Positions 55,387-63,536 of a stretch of 64,000 bases of DNA are shown here, one piece after another. Source of the DNA: Pseudomonas viridiflava (GTDB lineage: Bacteria; Pseudomonadota; Gammaproteobacteria; Pseudomonadales; Pseudomonadaceae); contig UVIF01000012.1 of the NCBI GenBank assembly GCA_900596015.1, positions 186,001 to 250,000 of the forward strand. Direction: 5' to 3'. Made by a program: the position numbers and the translations under genes. Below the pieces are notes generated by a model. That model ran no database searches, was not told the DNA's origin, and worked only from the letters and a program-made list of their open reading frames with translations. The first letter of the stretch is position 1. Every line of letters begins with the position of its first letter.

Positions 55387-55399
55387 GCACTCCCCCGTG

Positions 55400-56023
55400 T
55401 CAGGCCGACGGCATAGTCGAGCGTAGCGACTCGCGCTGACTCACCTCGGCAAACCACCCGGCCAACCCCGGATAACGCTGCCGCCACTCTGACTCCGGCA
55501 TGCGAAAATCCACATACCCCAGCGCACAGGCCACGCCGATTGCCGCGATATCGAACGCTGCGCTCAACTCCGCGACCGCCGTGGCTTCCAGATATGCCAG
55601 TCCCCGTTCGATCTTCTCGGCCTGGTTATCCAGCCATAACGGCCAGTGCAGCTCAGGCGGCCGCAGGGCTTTCTCGTAGCGAATCAGCACGGCCGCGTCG
55701 AGCATCGCATCCGCCAGTGACGCCACCGTCAACCGCCGCCAGCGCGACGCTCCTTCCCGAGGGATCAGTGGGTTGCCCACATGCTGGTGATCCAGATACT
55801 CCAGGATCACCCGGCTGTCATGCAGCGTAGTGCCGTCTTCGAGCACCAACGCCGGAATCTTCCCGGCCGGGTTGTCCTGGTTCACTGACGCATCCGGGCT
55901 GACAGGGCTCAACGCCACCGTCTTCAGAGCGACCCGCTCCAACTGACCGGTCTCATGCAGCAGCACCATGACCTTGCGAGCAAAGGGGGAGGCGGGATTG
56001 TGATAGAGCGTCATGGCGGGCAT
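55400..56023 (-). CDS. Glutathione S-transferase family protein
   Basis: 207 residues. Thioredoxin-like N-terminal domain (MTLYHNPASPFARKVMVLLHETG, NPAGKIPALVLEDGTTLHDSRVILEYLDH) with the conserved cis-proline region, then an all-alpha C-terminal domain. ATG 56023 (MPAMTLYHNP) is used because AGGAGA lies 7 bases before it. The substrate is unknown. It converges on vapC with 13 bases between. Confidence 0.85.
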   Translation of the reverse strand: MPAMTLYHNPASPFARKVMVLLHETGQLERVALKTVALSPVSPDASVNQDNPAGKIPALVLEDGTTLHDSRVILEYLDHQHVGNPLIPREGASRWRRLTVASLADAMLDAAVLIRYEKALRPPELHWPLWLDNQAEKIERGLAYLEATAVAELSAAFDIAAIGVACALGYVDFRMPESEWRQRYPGLAGWFAEVSQRESLRSTMPSA

Positions 56024-56174
56024 GAGGTGTTCTCCTTGGATAAGGAATCACCCTGTATCAGCGTGGAGACGGGGTCAAGCCGTCCCAACGCGATTGTGAC
56101 ACTAAGCTCTCGGACCTGGATTGTCTTGGCCAGGGATGCAGGCGCGTAGCTCGAGTTACGCACAGGGCTGACGC

Positions 56175-57400
56175 TCAGCGTTCTGCCATTTCCGCTATGC
56201 CGTTGAGCAGACCTGCCTGCCTTCTCAACAGATGCCATGGCCCATCGGCAACGATCCTGCCCTGCTGGATAACCAGTACCCGATCAAAACGCGCCAACGC
56301 TTCGATATCGTGAGTGACGCAGATCAACCCTTTTCCTTTGAGTGCATCCATCAAGGTGTCCCACGTTGCCATGGCCAGCTCTTGATCGAGCGAAGCGGTT
56401 GGCTCGTCGAAGAGATTGAAGCGTCCAGGCCTGTTGAGCAGCCGAAGCAGGCTGAGTCGCTTGGCCTGTCCGCCGGAGAGGTTGGACGCGGTATCGTTGA
56501 GATTCAACTGGCTGAGAAGTGCCTCCAATGACAACTTCCGCGCTTGCTCCAGCACTTCAGGTCCGGCGGCATGGCCATACATCACGCCCGATTCCAGATC
56601 GCCCGGCAGGAATACCGGACTTTGCGGGCAGTAGCGCAACGCGCACAGCTGTGAGGCGCCGCAGATCCGCTCAACGCAGATACCGTTGAGAAAAAGATGT
56701 TGTCGATACGCACTGTCCATACCCGCCAGCAACTCGAGCAGTGTTGACTTGCCTGCCCCACTGGGGCCCGTGATGGCCACGCTCTCATCGGACTTGAATC
56801 GCAGGGAAGCGTCGAGCGTCAAATGTCGGCCTGACACCTCGCATGCTGCCAGTTCCAAAGAGGAGATAAGGGGTGTCCCAGGCCCCAGTGAGCGGTCCGG
56901 TCCATCGAATCGCGGAAGGCTGAGGGTCTGCTGCAGTTTGACTTTGTCAGCCACGAATTGATGGGCCGAACGATAGGCTTCGGCGATGCCCGATATGTTG
57001 GTGAGAAATCCACCTGCAATCGAGCACAGGGCAACCAACTCGCCGATGGTCAATGTCGGGTTCGTCATCCCCTGGTTTCGAACGCCCCACACCAGAAGTC
57101 CACACGTGGAAAGCCCGATGAAGAGCATTTTCGCGGACCCCAGCGCCGCCGCCGAACTTGAATGATTCTATGGCACACATATAAATAGATGCATGACGCC
57201 GTCAACAGCGCTGCTAAGAGTTGGGCGCCGCCAAAGTGCACAAACAGAATGCTGACGACGAGGATCTCGATGATCGGGGCAGCCCAACGGTGATAAAGAA
57301 ATTCAATATCTGTTCACGAGCTGCATGCACAGTCATGCCCGAGCAAACCAGCGAGGGGAGTGCGAGGTGGATAGAGATATCACTATGTTTGGTTCGATAC
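56175..57400 (-). pseudogene. Decayed ABC exporter half-transporter (ATM1/MsbA type)
   Basis: The 3' part (56175-57128, 317 codons) is still open. It holds the last membrane helices (MLFIGLSTCGLLVWG, TIGELVALCSIAGG) and a nucleotide-binding domain with Walker A TGPSGAGKST, signature NLSGGQAKRLSLLR, FDEPTASLD and VTHDIEAL. Upstream, another frame encodes a fitting earlier membrane stretch (IEFLYHRWAAPIIEILVVSIL...LLTASCIYLYVCHR, about 57150-57313), bounded by TGA at 57314-57316. Joining them needs a frame change and loses about 50 residues of the expected membrane domain, so the gene carries at least one frameshift and an internal deletion. Its N-terminus is missing. Lower GC than the neighbours supports foreign origin. 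Confidence 0.7.
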
Positions 57401-57611
57401 AACGTTTGCGCACAGTACTGCGCCCTGAAAAATTGTAGGATATTTAACAGTGGGCTATCAGAGTAATTAGCTGCACAGTAGGGCGCAATCTTCAATTTTT
57501 TGATGTAGAACGGTTTGATGTGTGGTTTTTGGAAACTCCGGTTGCTCGGATGATGAAGTTAAACAAAACATTGCCGCCTAGTTAAACAGGAGTAACTTAC
57601 TTCCTCCCAGC
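57401..57611. other. AT-rich gene-free remnant
   Basis: About 210 bases with more A and T than the flanks and no convincing gene. It follows the broken exporter gene and probably is the rest of the same decayed insertion. Confidence 0.5.
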
Positions 57612-57794
57612 TCAGCCCTTCCTGACCAACCCCCATACCCCCAGCACCGCAGGAATCCCCAACCCCACCCACGCCAGGGCATCCCATCCGCCATCCCCGA
57701 GCAGGGCGGCGAACAATCCGGCGGCGCCGAGCACGCCGACCAACAACGGAATGCGGAACACCGGCCAGAACGTCGACTTCTTCCGTTTGGTCAC
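57612..57794 (-). CDS. Small two-helix membrane protein, coupled to the PepSY gene
   Basis: 60 residues, GTG start that overlaps the PepSY stop (GTGA). A basic start (TKRKKSTFW) is followed by two hydrophobic helices (PLLVGVLGAAGLFAALLG and LAWVGLGIPAVLGVWGL) and a basic end (VRKG). Longer open frames exist in this stretch but do not begin with a coupled start. Similar short proteins after PepSY genes exist in pseudomonads, as I recall. Function unknown, possibly a partner of the PepSY protein. Confidence 0.65.
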   Translation of the reverse strand: MTKRKKSTFWPVFRIPLLVGVLGAAGLFAALLGDGGWDALAWVGLGIPAVLGVWGLVRKG

Positions 57795-58915
57795 GCCGCG
57801 GCCTCCACGCCCGCGGCCTTGGCGGCGCGGCGGCGGACCCACCACAGGTACACGCCACTGCCCAGCACGATGATGGTCAATACATCCAGCGCCGCCCACA
57901 GGATCTGCATCGGCATGCCGCCGTAATCGCCGAAGTGCAGCGGCTGCGACAGGCCCATGGCGTCCATGTACCAAGGCCGTTCGACCACGGCAGTGACGTC
58001 CAGCGTGGTGGCGTCGATCAGCACCGGCGTCAGCAGGTGCGAGGTCAGGTGGGTACCGCCCTTCATGAACACCGCGTAATGGTGTTCGCTGGAAAAGCGC
58101 GTCCCGGGAAAGGCGATGAAGTCGGGTGTCATGCCTGGCGCAGCGCCATGGGCGATGTCCAACAGGCGGGTGGCGGGCGCCAGTTGTTTGAGCGGTGGCG
58201 CGTCGCGGTAGGGTTCGATCAGGGCGCTGAGGGTTTCTGCCCGCCAGGCACCGATCAGCAGGTCGGCGCAGGCGCTGATCACTCCCGTCACGCCCACCAC
58301 CAGCGCCCAGGTCAAGGTGACCACGCCGATCAGGTTGTGCAGGTCGAGCCAGCGGGTGCGGGTGGATTTCTGAGTGCGCACGGTGCCAAACGTGAGTTTG
58401 CGCATGAACGGCGCATACAGCACGACTCCGGAAACGATCGCCAGCACGAACAGCAGACCCATGAACGCCAGCAACAGCTTGCCGGGCAGGCCGGCATACA
58501 TGTCCACATGCAGGCGCAGCATGACCATCATGAAGCCGCCATTGGCCGAGGGCGTTTCCACGGCGTCGCCGGTACGCGCGTCGAGCATGAAGGTGTGCGA
58601 CGAATTGGGCTCGGTGTCGGCGGTGGCAGCGGTAATCGCCAGCACGCCATGGGGCTCGTCCTCGTCCCAGCCGAAGTACTGCACCACCTCACCCGCACGA
58701 TGGGCTTGGGCGGCTTCCACCAGCTGTTGCAGATCCAGTTGCGGGGTGTTGGCAGGCATTTCGCGGAACTGTGGCGCATCGCCCAGCAGGTGTTCGATCT
58801 CGTGATGGAACACCAGGGGCAGGCCAGTGATGGCCAGCATCAGCAGGAACAGGGTGCAGATCAGACTGGTCCAGGTGTGGATAAAGGACCAGCGGCGGAT
58901 GGTGGTGCTTTTCAT
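57791..58915 (-). CDS. PepSY-associated transmembrane helix protein (PiuB-like)
   Basis: 374 residues from ATG 58915 (MKSTTIRRWSFIHTWTSLICTLFLLMLAITGLPL). Four membrane helices with PepSY-like periplasmic segments, and conserved histidines near helix ends (SFIHTW, PLVFHHEIEHLL, LRLHVDMYAGLPGKLLL, WLDLHNLIGVV). The family sits with siderophore receptors and may reduce ferric siderophores, but no iron gene or clear Fur box is visible here. A hairpin (ACCCAG, then CTGGGT, 58937-58966) lies before the start. Confidence 0.82.
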   Translation of the reverse strand: MKSTTIRRWSFIHTWTSLICTLFLLMLAITGLPLVFHHEIEHLLGDAPQFREMPANTPQLDLQQLVEAAQAHRAGEVVQYFGWDEDEPHGVLAITAATADTEPNSSHTFMLDARTGDAVETPSANGGFMMVMLRLHVDMYAGLPGKLLLAFMGLLFVLAIVSGVVLYAPFMRKLTFGTVRTQKSTRTRWLDLHNLIGVVTLTWALVVGVTGVISACADLLIGAWRAETLSALIEPYRDAPPLKQLAPATRLLDIAHGAAPGMTPDFIAFPGTRFSSEHHYAVFMKGGTHLTSHLLTPVLIDATTLDVTAVVERPWYMDAMGLSQPLHFGDYGGMPMQILWAALDVLTIIVLGSGVYLWWVRRRAAKAAGVEAAA

Positions 58916-59058
58916 TTCAGGGCCTGCAAAAAGAACCCAGCCGTCCACATTGGGATGACTGGGTCACGGAGCGTCAAGTGCCGGGACGTTATCACCTGTT
59001 GTCGACACTGGCGACCGCTGTCGGGTAGCGATCGGGTGCATACACGCCTTTGCGCTGG

Positions 59059-59766
59059 TCAGAACACCTGGTTCTGCTGCCTGCGCCGCCACTGGCTCAC
59101 TTTCTCGGCCAAGGCACAGGGGCTGTCCAGACCTTGGCGGCGCGCACGGCTGAACAGCAGCATGGCCAACTCTGCGGTGACCAGCGCATCGGCACTGGCG
59201 TGATGGCGCTCGCCGACCTGCAGGCCGAAATGCGTGGTCCAGTCGTCCAGTCCAGCTGCGCGCAGCAGTACATCGGGGCAGAGCATCGGCGCCAGCTCGG
59301 CGACATCGATGAAAGGGTGTTGCAACGTGTAACCCAAACTGTCCTTGAGTGCGCGGCCCAGCATGTGCTCGTCGAACGGTGCATGGAACGCCAGCAGCGG
59401 GCTGTCGCCGACGAAGGTCATGAAATCGAGCAGGGCGTCTGCGGGCACCTGGCCGGCGGCGATCGCTTCCGGCCCCAGGCCGTGGATCAGCACACTGGCG
59501 CCCAGGCGAGGTTGCTCACGCAGCAACGTGCGCTCGAACTGCTGGGAGAAGTCCACCGCGCCGTCCTCGATGACCACCGCGCCGATCGACAGCACCTGAT
59601 CCTTGTTCAGGTTCAAGCCACTGGTTTCCAGGTCCAGCACCACCCAGCGCTGTTCCCGCAGGCTGCAGCCAGCCAGAGACTGCGGGCCTGGCAACCCTTG
59701 CAGGCGCTGCTGCAGCTCGGCCGCCAGCGGCATCGGGCGTGGCCGCCGCCACGGGAACAGGTTCAC
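59059..59766 (-). CDS. DnaQ-type 3'-5' exonuclease
   Basis: 235 residues. Exonuclease motif I WVVLDLETSGLNLNKDQVLSIG (DxE), motif II in LLAFHAPFDEHML, and motif III with the catalytic histidine-aspartate in GERHHASADALVTA. It is shorter and different from the replicative epsilon subunit. Its ATG overlaps the end of the CBS/DUF294 gene by 4 bases (ATGA), which points to joint function or shared translation. Confidence 0.87.
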   Translation of the reverse strand: MNLFPWRRPRPMPLAAELQQRLQGLPGPQSLAGCSLREQRWVVLDLETSGLNLNKDQVLSIGAVVIEDGAVDFSQQFERTLLREQPRLGASVLIHGLGPEAIAAGQVPADALLDFMTFVGDSPLLAFHAPFDEHMLGRALKDSLGYTLQHPFIDVAELAPMLCPDVLLRAAGLDDWTTHFGLQVGERHHASADALVTAELAMLLFSRARRQGLDSPCALAEKVSQWRRRQQNQVF

Positions 59767-61700
59767 AGTTGATACCTCAGGCTCAGGCTGGCCTGCAGAC
59801 GCTGGGCCTGGCGCAGCGACTCGCGCAGGATGCGTCGGTCCAGGTGATTGAGCTCGGCGGGGTCGATGCGATTGGAGTAAGGCAAGTGCTGCCGGGCCTG
59901 GGCCTGATGCTGCTGCATGCGCGTCTGCTGGATGAAATGGTACGCCTCTTCATAGGCGGCGCCATCCTGCGCGTCGATGACCTCCTTGGCTACCAGTTGG
60001 CGCAGGCGCTCCAGGGTATTGCCGGTGTCGATGCCGTTGGCCAGGGCCAACAGGCGCGCGCCATCGACGAAGGGCGTCAGGCCTTGCACCTTGAGGTCCA
60101 GGGTGGCCGCCTTGTCACTGCCCTGGCGGGTCAGCACGAAGTCGCGAAAGCGCCCGACCGGAGGCCGCTGGCGCAAGGCGTTCTGCGCCAGCATGCGTTG
60201 GAACAGGCTGTTGTCCGCCACCTGCTCCAGCACGCTGCGGCGCAGCTGCGTACAGGCCGAATCATCGCCCCAGACCGTGCGCAGGTCGAAGTAGATGCTC
60301 GAGTTGAGCAGGTTCTCCGGGCTCGCTTCGCGAATGAAACCGGCGAAGCGCCGTGCCCATTCCAGGCGCGACAGACATAGCTCGGGGTTGCTCGCCATGA
60401 CGTTGCCCGAGCACAGGCTGAAGCCGCATTGCGCCAGGGCCAGGTTGATCTGGTGCGCCAGTGGCAGCAGCTTGCCGCGGATTTCGGCAGCGTGGGCGGC
60501 GTCACGGGCTTCGAAAACGATGCCGTTGTCCTGATCGGTGTGCAGGGTCTGCTCGCGGCGGCCCTCGCTGCCGAAACACAGCCAGCTGAAAGGCACGCCC
60601 GGATCGCCGCGCTCTTCCAGCGCCAGTTCGATCACCCGGCAGACGGTGTGATCGTTGAGCAGGGTGATGAGCTGGGTGATCTGCGTCGACGATGCGCCAT
60701 GGGCCAGCATGCGCTCGACCAGGGCGCTGATCTCCCCGCGCAAGGCAATCAATTGTTCCAGGCGCGAGGCATGGCGAATGGTGCGTGCCAGGTGCACCAG
60801 ATCCACCCGCTGCAGGGAAAACAGGTCGCGCTCGGACACCACGCCGCACAGGCGCTGGTCTTTCACCAGACAGACATGGGCGATGTGCCGTTCGGTCATG
60901 GCCACGGCAGCATCGAAGGCGCTGGCTTCAGGGCTGAGATGGAAGGGCCGCGGGATCATGTAGCGCTCGATGCCCGCACCGAAATCGGTGGCCGCGTCGG
61001 CCACGGCCTGGCGCAGGTCGCGCAGGGTGAAAATGCCCTGGGGGGCCTTCATGTCATCGACGATGACGATGCTGCCCACTTGCTGCTCGTGCATCAGCCG
61101 CACGGCGTCGCGCAGCGGCAGAGAGCCTGAGCAGGTCACCGGATGGCGCATGGCAAGGTCACCCAGTCGGGTGTTCAGCGAATACTGGGTGCCCAGGGTT
61201 TCCACGGCCTGGCGCTGCACTTGCTGGTTGACCTGATCGAGCAGGCTGCTCACCCCGCGCAGGGCGAAGTCGCGGAACACCGTGGACAGTGCGAACAGCT
61301 TGATGAAGGCCGGCTTGTTCAGTTGCAGGCAGAAGGTGTCTTCGGCCGCCAGATGCTCGGTGCGCGTGGCGCGCTCGCCGAGCAGGGCGGCCAGCGGGAA
61401 GCACTCGCCGGCAGTGATCTCGAACGTGGTTTCGGTACCGCGACGCGCACTGTGCGGCCGCTCGCCCACCACCTGCCCCTGCTTGACGATGTAGAAATGC
61501 TCGACAGCACCGTCGGCCGGTTTGATGATGCTTTCACCGCCGGCATAGAAGCGCAGCTGGCACTGCTCGACCAGGTACGCCAGGTGGGCGTTTTCCATCT
61601 GGTTGAACGGTGGGAAGCGTTGCAGGAACTGCACGGTGCCGTGAATGTTCTGCAGCACCGCGGTCTTGCCCGCCTGGGTGAAGGCGTCGGTTTTGCTCAT
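59763..61700 (-). CDS. cNMP-binding/CBS/DUF294 putative nucleotidyltransferase
   Basis: 645 residues. Order: cyclic-nucleotide-binding-like domain (about 25-130, EHFYIVKQGQVVGE), two CBS domains (about 160-295, DAVRLMHEQQVGSIVIVD and CGVVSERDLFSLQR), DUF294 nucleotidyltransferase domain with FGSEGRREQTLHTDQDNG (the GS..R....DQD catalytic form), and the C-terminal substrate-binding-like domain DUF294_C. It resembles GlnD/GlnB-like uridylyltransferase folds. Likely to sense a nucleotide and modify a partner, but no partner is known. ATG 61700 or 61706; 61700 chosen by comparison with relatives. Confidence 0.85.
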   Translation of the reverse strand: MSKTDAFTQAGKTAVLQNIHGTVQFLQRFPPFNQMENAHLAYLVEQCQLRFYAGGESIIKPADGAVEHFYIVKQGQVVGERPHSARRGTETTFEITAGECFPLAALLGERATRTEHLAAEDTFCLQLNKPAFIKLFALSTVFRDFALRGVSSLLDQVNQQVQRQAVETLGTQYSLNTRLGDLAMRHPVTCSGSLPLRDAVRLMHEQQVGSIVIVDDMKAPQGIFTLRDLRQAVADAATDFGAGIERYMIPRPFHLSPEASAFDAAVAMTERHIAHVCLVKDQRLCGVVSERDLFSLQRVDLVHLARTIRHASRLEQLIALRGEISALVERMLAHGASSTQITQLITLLNDHTVCRVIELALEERGDPGVPFSWLCFGSEGRREQTLHTDQDNGIVFEARDAAHAAEIRGKLLPLAHQINLALAQCGFSLCSGNVMASNPELCLSRLEWARRFAGFIREASPENLLNSSIYFDLRTVWGDDSACTQLRRSVLEQVADNSLFQRMLAQNALRQRPPVGRFRDFVLTRQGSDKAATLDLKVQGLTPFVDGARLLALANGIDTGNTLERLRQLVAKEVIDAQDGAAYEEAYHFIQQTRMQQHQAQARQHLPYSNRIDPAELNHLDRRILRESLRQAQRLQASLSLRYQL

Positions 61701-61868
61701 GGCCATTACCGCTCGATAGGTCGAATCGGAAGTTGTTGTTATGGGAGATTTGTCTTTATCGTTAGGCCATGGTCGACTGCATGGGCGAAGGTGCCCATTG
61801 GACGTAAGTCTAAAAGGCGGGAGCGAGCGCAATGGCCCGATGGATGAGTTCTGGATGACGGGAAGCGT

Positions 61869-62315
61869 ATGTCCGATCACGAATTGTTGTTGAGCGATGC
61901 CGAGCGTGAAGCGCTCAGCGAACTGGGCCAGGTGCAGGCGCTGCCGCCACAGCTGGCGCTGGTGGTGGATGATGACGACGACACGCGGGACGTACTCGCG
62001 CAGATTCTGGCGCTGCATGGCATCGAGTGCCTGCAGGCCGACAGCGCCATGGGCGCGATGCTGCAACTGCGTGCCAACCGAGGCATCGGGTTGTTGATCA
62101 CCGACCTGCGCATGGGTCCCGAGTCGGGCCTGGACCTTATCCGTGAAGTGCGCGAGTCGGAGCGCGCGGCGCTGCCGATCATCATCATTTCGGGCGATGC
62201 CAGCGTGAAGGATGCGATTACTGCCATGCACCTGAGCGTGGTCGATTTTCTCCTCAAACCGATCGATCTGGACCTGCTGGTGAACCTGGCGCGCGAAGAG
62301 CTTGGCCTAAGCTGA
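61869..62315 (+). CDS. Receiver-only response regulator
   Basis: 148 residues. An N-terminal extension of about 28 residues, then a CheY-like receiver (ALVVDDDDDTRDVL, phospho-acceptor Asp in LLITDLRMGPESG, Thr/Ser in IIISGDAS, Lys in FLLKPIDLD). No output domain, so it must act through another protein. No histidine kinase is adjacent. Divergent from the CBS/DUF294 gene with 168 bases between. Confidence 0.85.
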   Translation: MSDHELLLSDAEREALSELGQVQALPPQLALVVDDDDDTRDVLAQILALHGIECLQADSAMGAMLQLRANRGIGLLITDLRMGPESGLDLIREVRESERAALPIIIISGDASVKDAITAMHLSVVDFLLKPIDLDLLVNLAREELGLS

Positions 62316-62327
62316 CGCCTGCTCAGG

Positions 62328-62475
62328 TTATCCAAGGTTATCCTGCGCCTGCCTGTGGATAACCTGTGGTGACCCCTCTGCAGGCCGCGTCCTGCAAGGC
62401 CTGCAGATAATCGGTCAAAAAACAGCCAGTTTTCTGAATGTTGTGCACAATCCACGGGGACCAGCCTGTGGATAA
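62328..62475. other. Cluster of DnaA-box-like sites between convergent genes
   Basis: TGTGGATAA (reverse of the consensus TTATCCACA) at 62354-62362 and 62467-62475, plus TTATCCAAG (62328-62336) and TTATCCTGC (62338-62346). GGTTATCC and GGATAACC repeats form a hairpin (62336-62364). A perfect 10-bp palindrome TTGTGCACAA lies at 62441-62450. The 223-base gap has no gene and lies between the response-regulator gene and rarD. Confidence 0.6.
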
Positions 62476-62538
62476 CCTTGGCGTAGATCGCTGTACACCT
62501 TGCCAGGCGAGGCCTGCAGGCGGTAGATCGTTTTTTGA

Positions 62539-63426
62539 TCAGTGACGTTGGCGCCGGTTCCACCAGATATCCACACTGTAGATAACCAGCCCCGCCCAGA
62601 TGAAAATGAACGTGACCAATGTCGCTGGCGCCAGATGCTCCCCGAATACCTGAACGGCCAACAGCAGCACCAGCGTGGGTGCGATGTACTGCAAAAATCC
62701 CAGTGTGGTGTAAGGCAGGTGGCGCGCGGCGGCATTGAAACACAACAGCGGCACCAGTGTGATCGGCCCTGCAGCCATCAACCAGAGCGCATCGCTGGTG
62801 GTCCAGAACGCTGGCTGGATACTGACGGCATCGCCGTGCCAAAGCAGCCAGCCCGCGGCCAGCGGTACCAGCAACCAGGTTTCGATGACCAGCCCCGGCA
62901 GCGCCGCTACCGGTGCCCGCTTGCGGATCAGTCCGTAGAACCCGAACGTCAGGGCCAGCGCCAATGAGACCCAAGGCAGGCTGCCCACCTGCCAGACCTG
63001 CTGCGCTACCCCGGTTGCCGCCAGCGCCACGGCAAGCCATTGCAGCGGACGCAGCCGTTCACGCAGGATCAGCAAGCCCAGCACGACGTTGAGCAGCGGG
63101 TTGATGTAGTAGCCCAGGCTGGCCTCGAGCAGTCGACCGTTGTTCACCGCCCACACATAGACCAGCCAGTTGGCGGCGATCAGGCAACCGCTGCCCACCA
63201 GGATCGCCAGGCGCACGGGGTTGTCGCGCAATTCGCGCAGCCAGCCGGGGTGTTTCCACACCAGCAGCAGCAACGAGCCGAGCAGCGCCGACCACAGCAC
63301 CCGCTGGGCGATGATCTCCACGGCCGGGTAGTGCGCAAGGGTCTTGAAGTAGAGAGGGATGAACCCCCAACAGATGTAGGCGCTCAGGCCCAGGATGTAC
63401 CCCCGACGGGGATTGGCGACTTGCAT
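62539..63426 (-). CDS. rarD: RarD, EamA-family permease
   Basis: 295 residues from ATG 63426 (GGGAGC a few bases before it; an ATG 18 bases upstream is less well placed). About ten membrane helices in two EamA halves, starting GYILGLSAYICWGFIPLYFKTL, with the RarD-specific HYPAVEIIAQRVLWS and NWLVYVWAVNNGRLLEASLGYYINPLLNV stretches. RarD is named for a chloramphenicol phenotype; its transported substrate is unknown. Confidence 0.92.
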   Translation of the reverse strand: MQVANPRRGYILGLSAYICWGFIPLYFKTLAHYPAVEIIAQRVLWSALLGSLLLLVWKHPGWLRELRDNPVRLAILVGSGCLIAANWLVYVWAVNNGRLLEASLGYYINPLLNVVLGLLILRERLRPLQWLAVALAATGVAQQVWQVGSLPWVSLALALTFGFYGLIRKRAPVAALPGLVIETWLLVPLAAGWLLWHGDAVSIQPAFWTTSDALWLMAAGPITLVPLLCFNAAARHLPYTTLGFLQYIAPTLVLLLAVQVFGEHLAPATLVTFIFIWAGLVIYSVDIWWNRRQRH

Positions 63427-63499
63427 GGAGCTCCCTGCTGGCACGGTTTCGATATCGAATCGCGGGTCGGTAACTGTTACACATCAAAGCATTGGAAAC

Positions 63500-63535
63500 A
63501 AAAAAGGCGAACGCTGCTTTCACGCACAGCGCTCG
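63500..63535 (-). terminator. Terminator after srkA
   Basis: On the minus strand CGAGCGCTG pairs with CAGCGTTCG around a ten-base loop, followed by CC and a run of six T's (plus strand A's 63500-63505). It begins within two bases of the srkA stop. Confidence 0.85.
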
Positions 63536-63536
63536 G

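Noticed and set aside
58937-58966. A riboswitch or Fur box before the PepSY gene
   Set aside because: Only a short inverted repeat is visible; it matches no riboswitch or Fur consensus that I can recognise.
62316-62538. A replication origin
   Set aside because: DnaA-box-like sites are present, but there is no dnaA, dnaN, rpmH or AT-rich unwinding element nearby, so oriC was not called.
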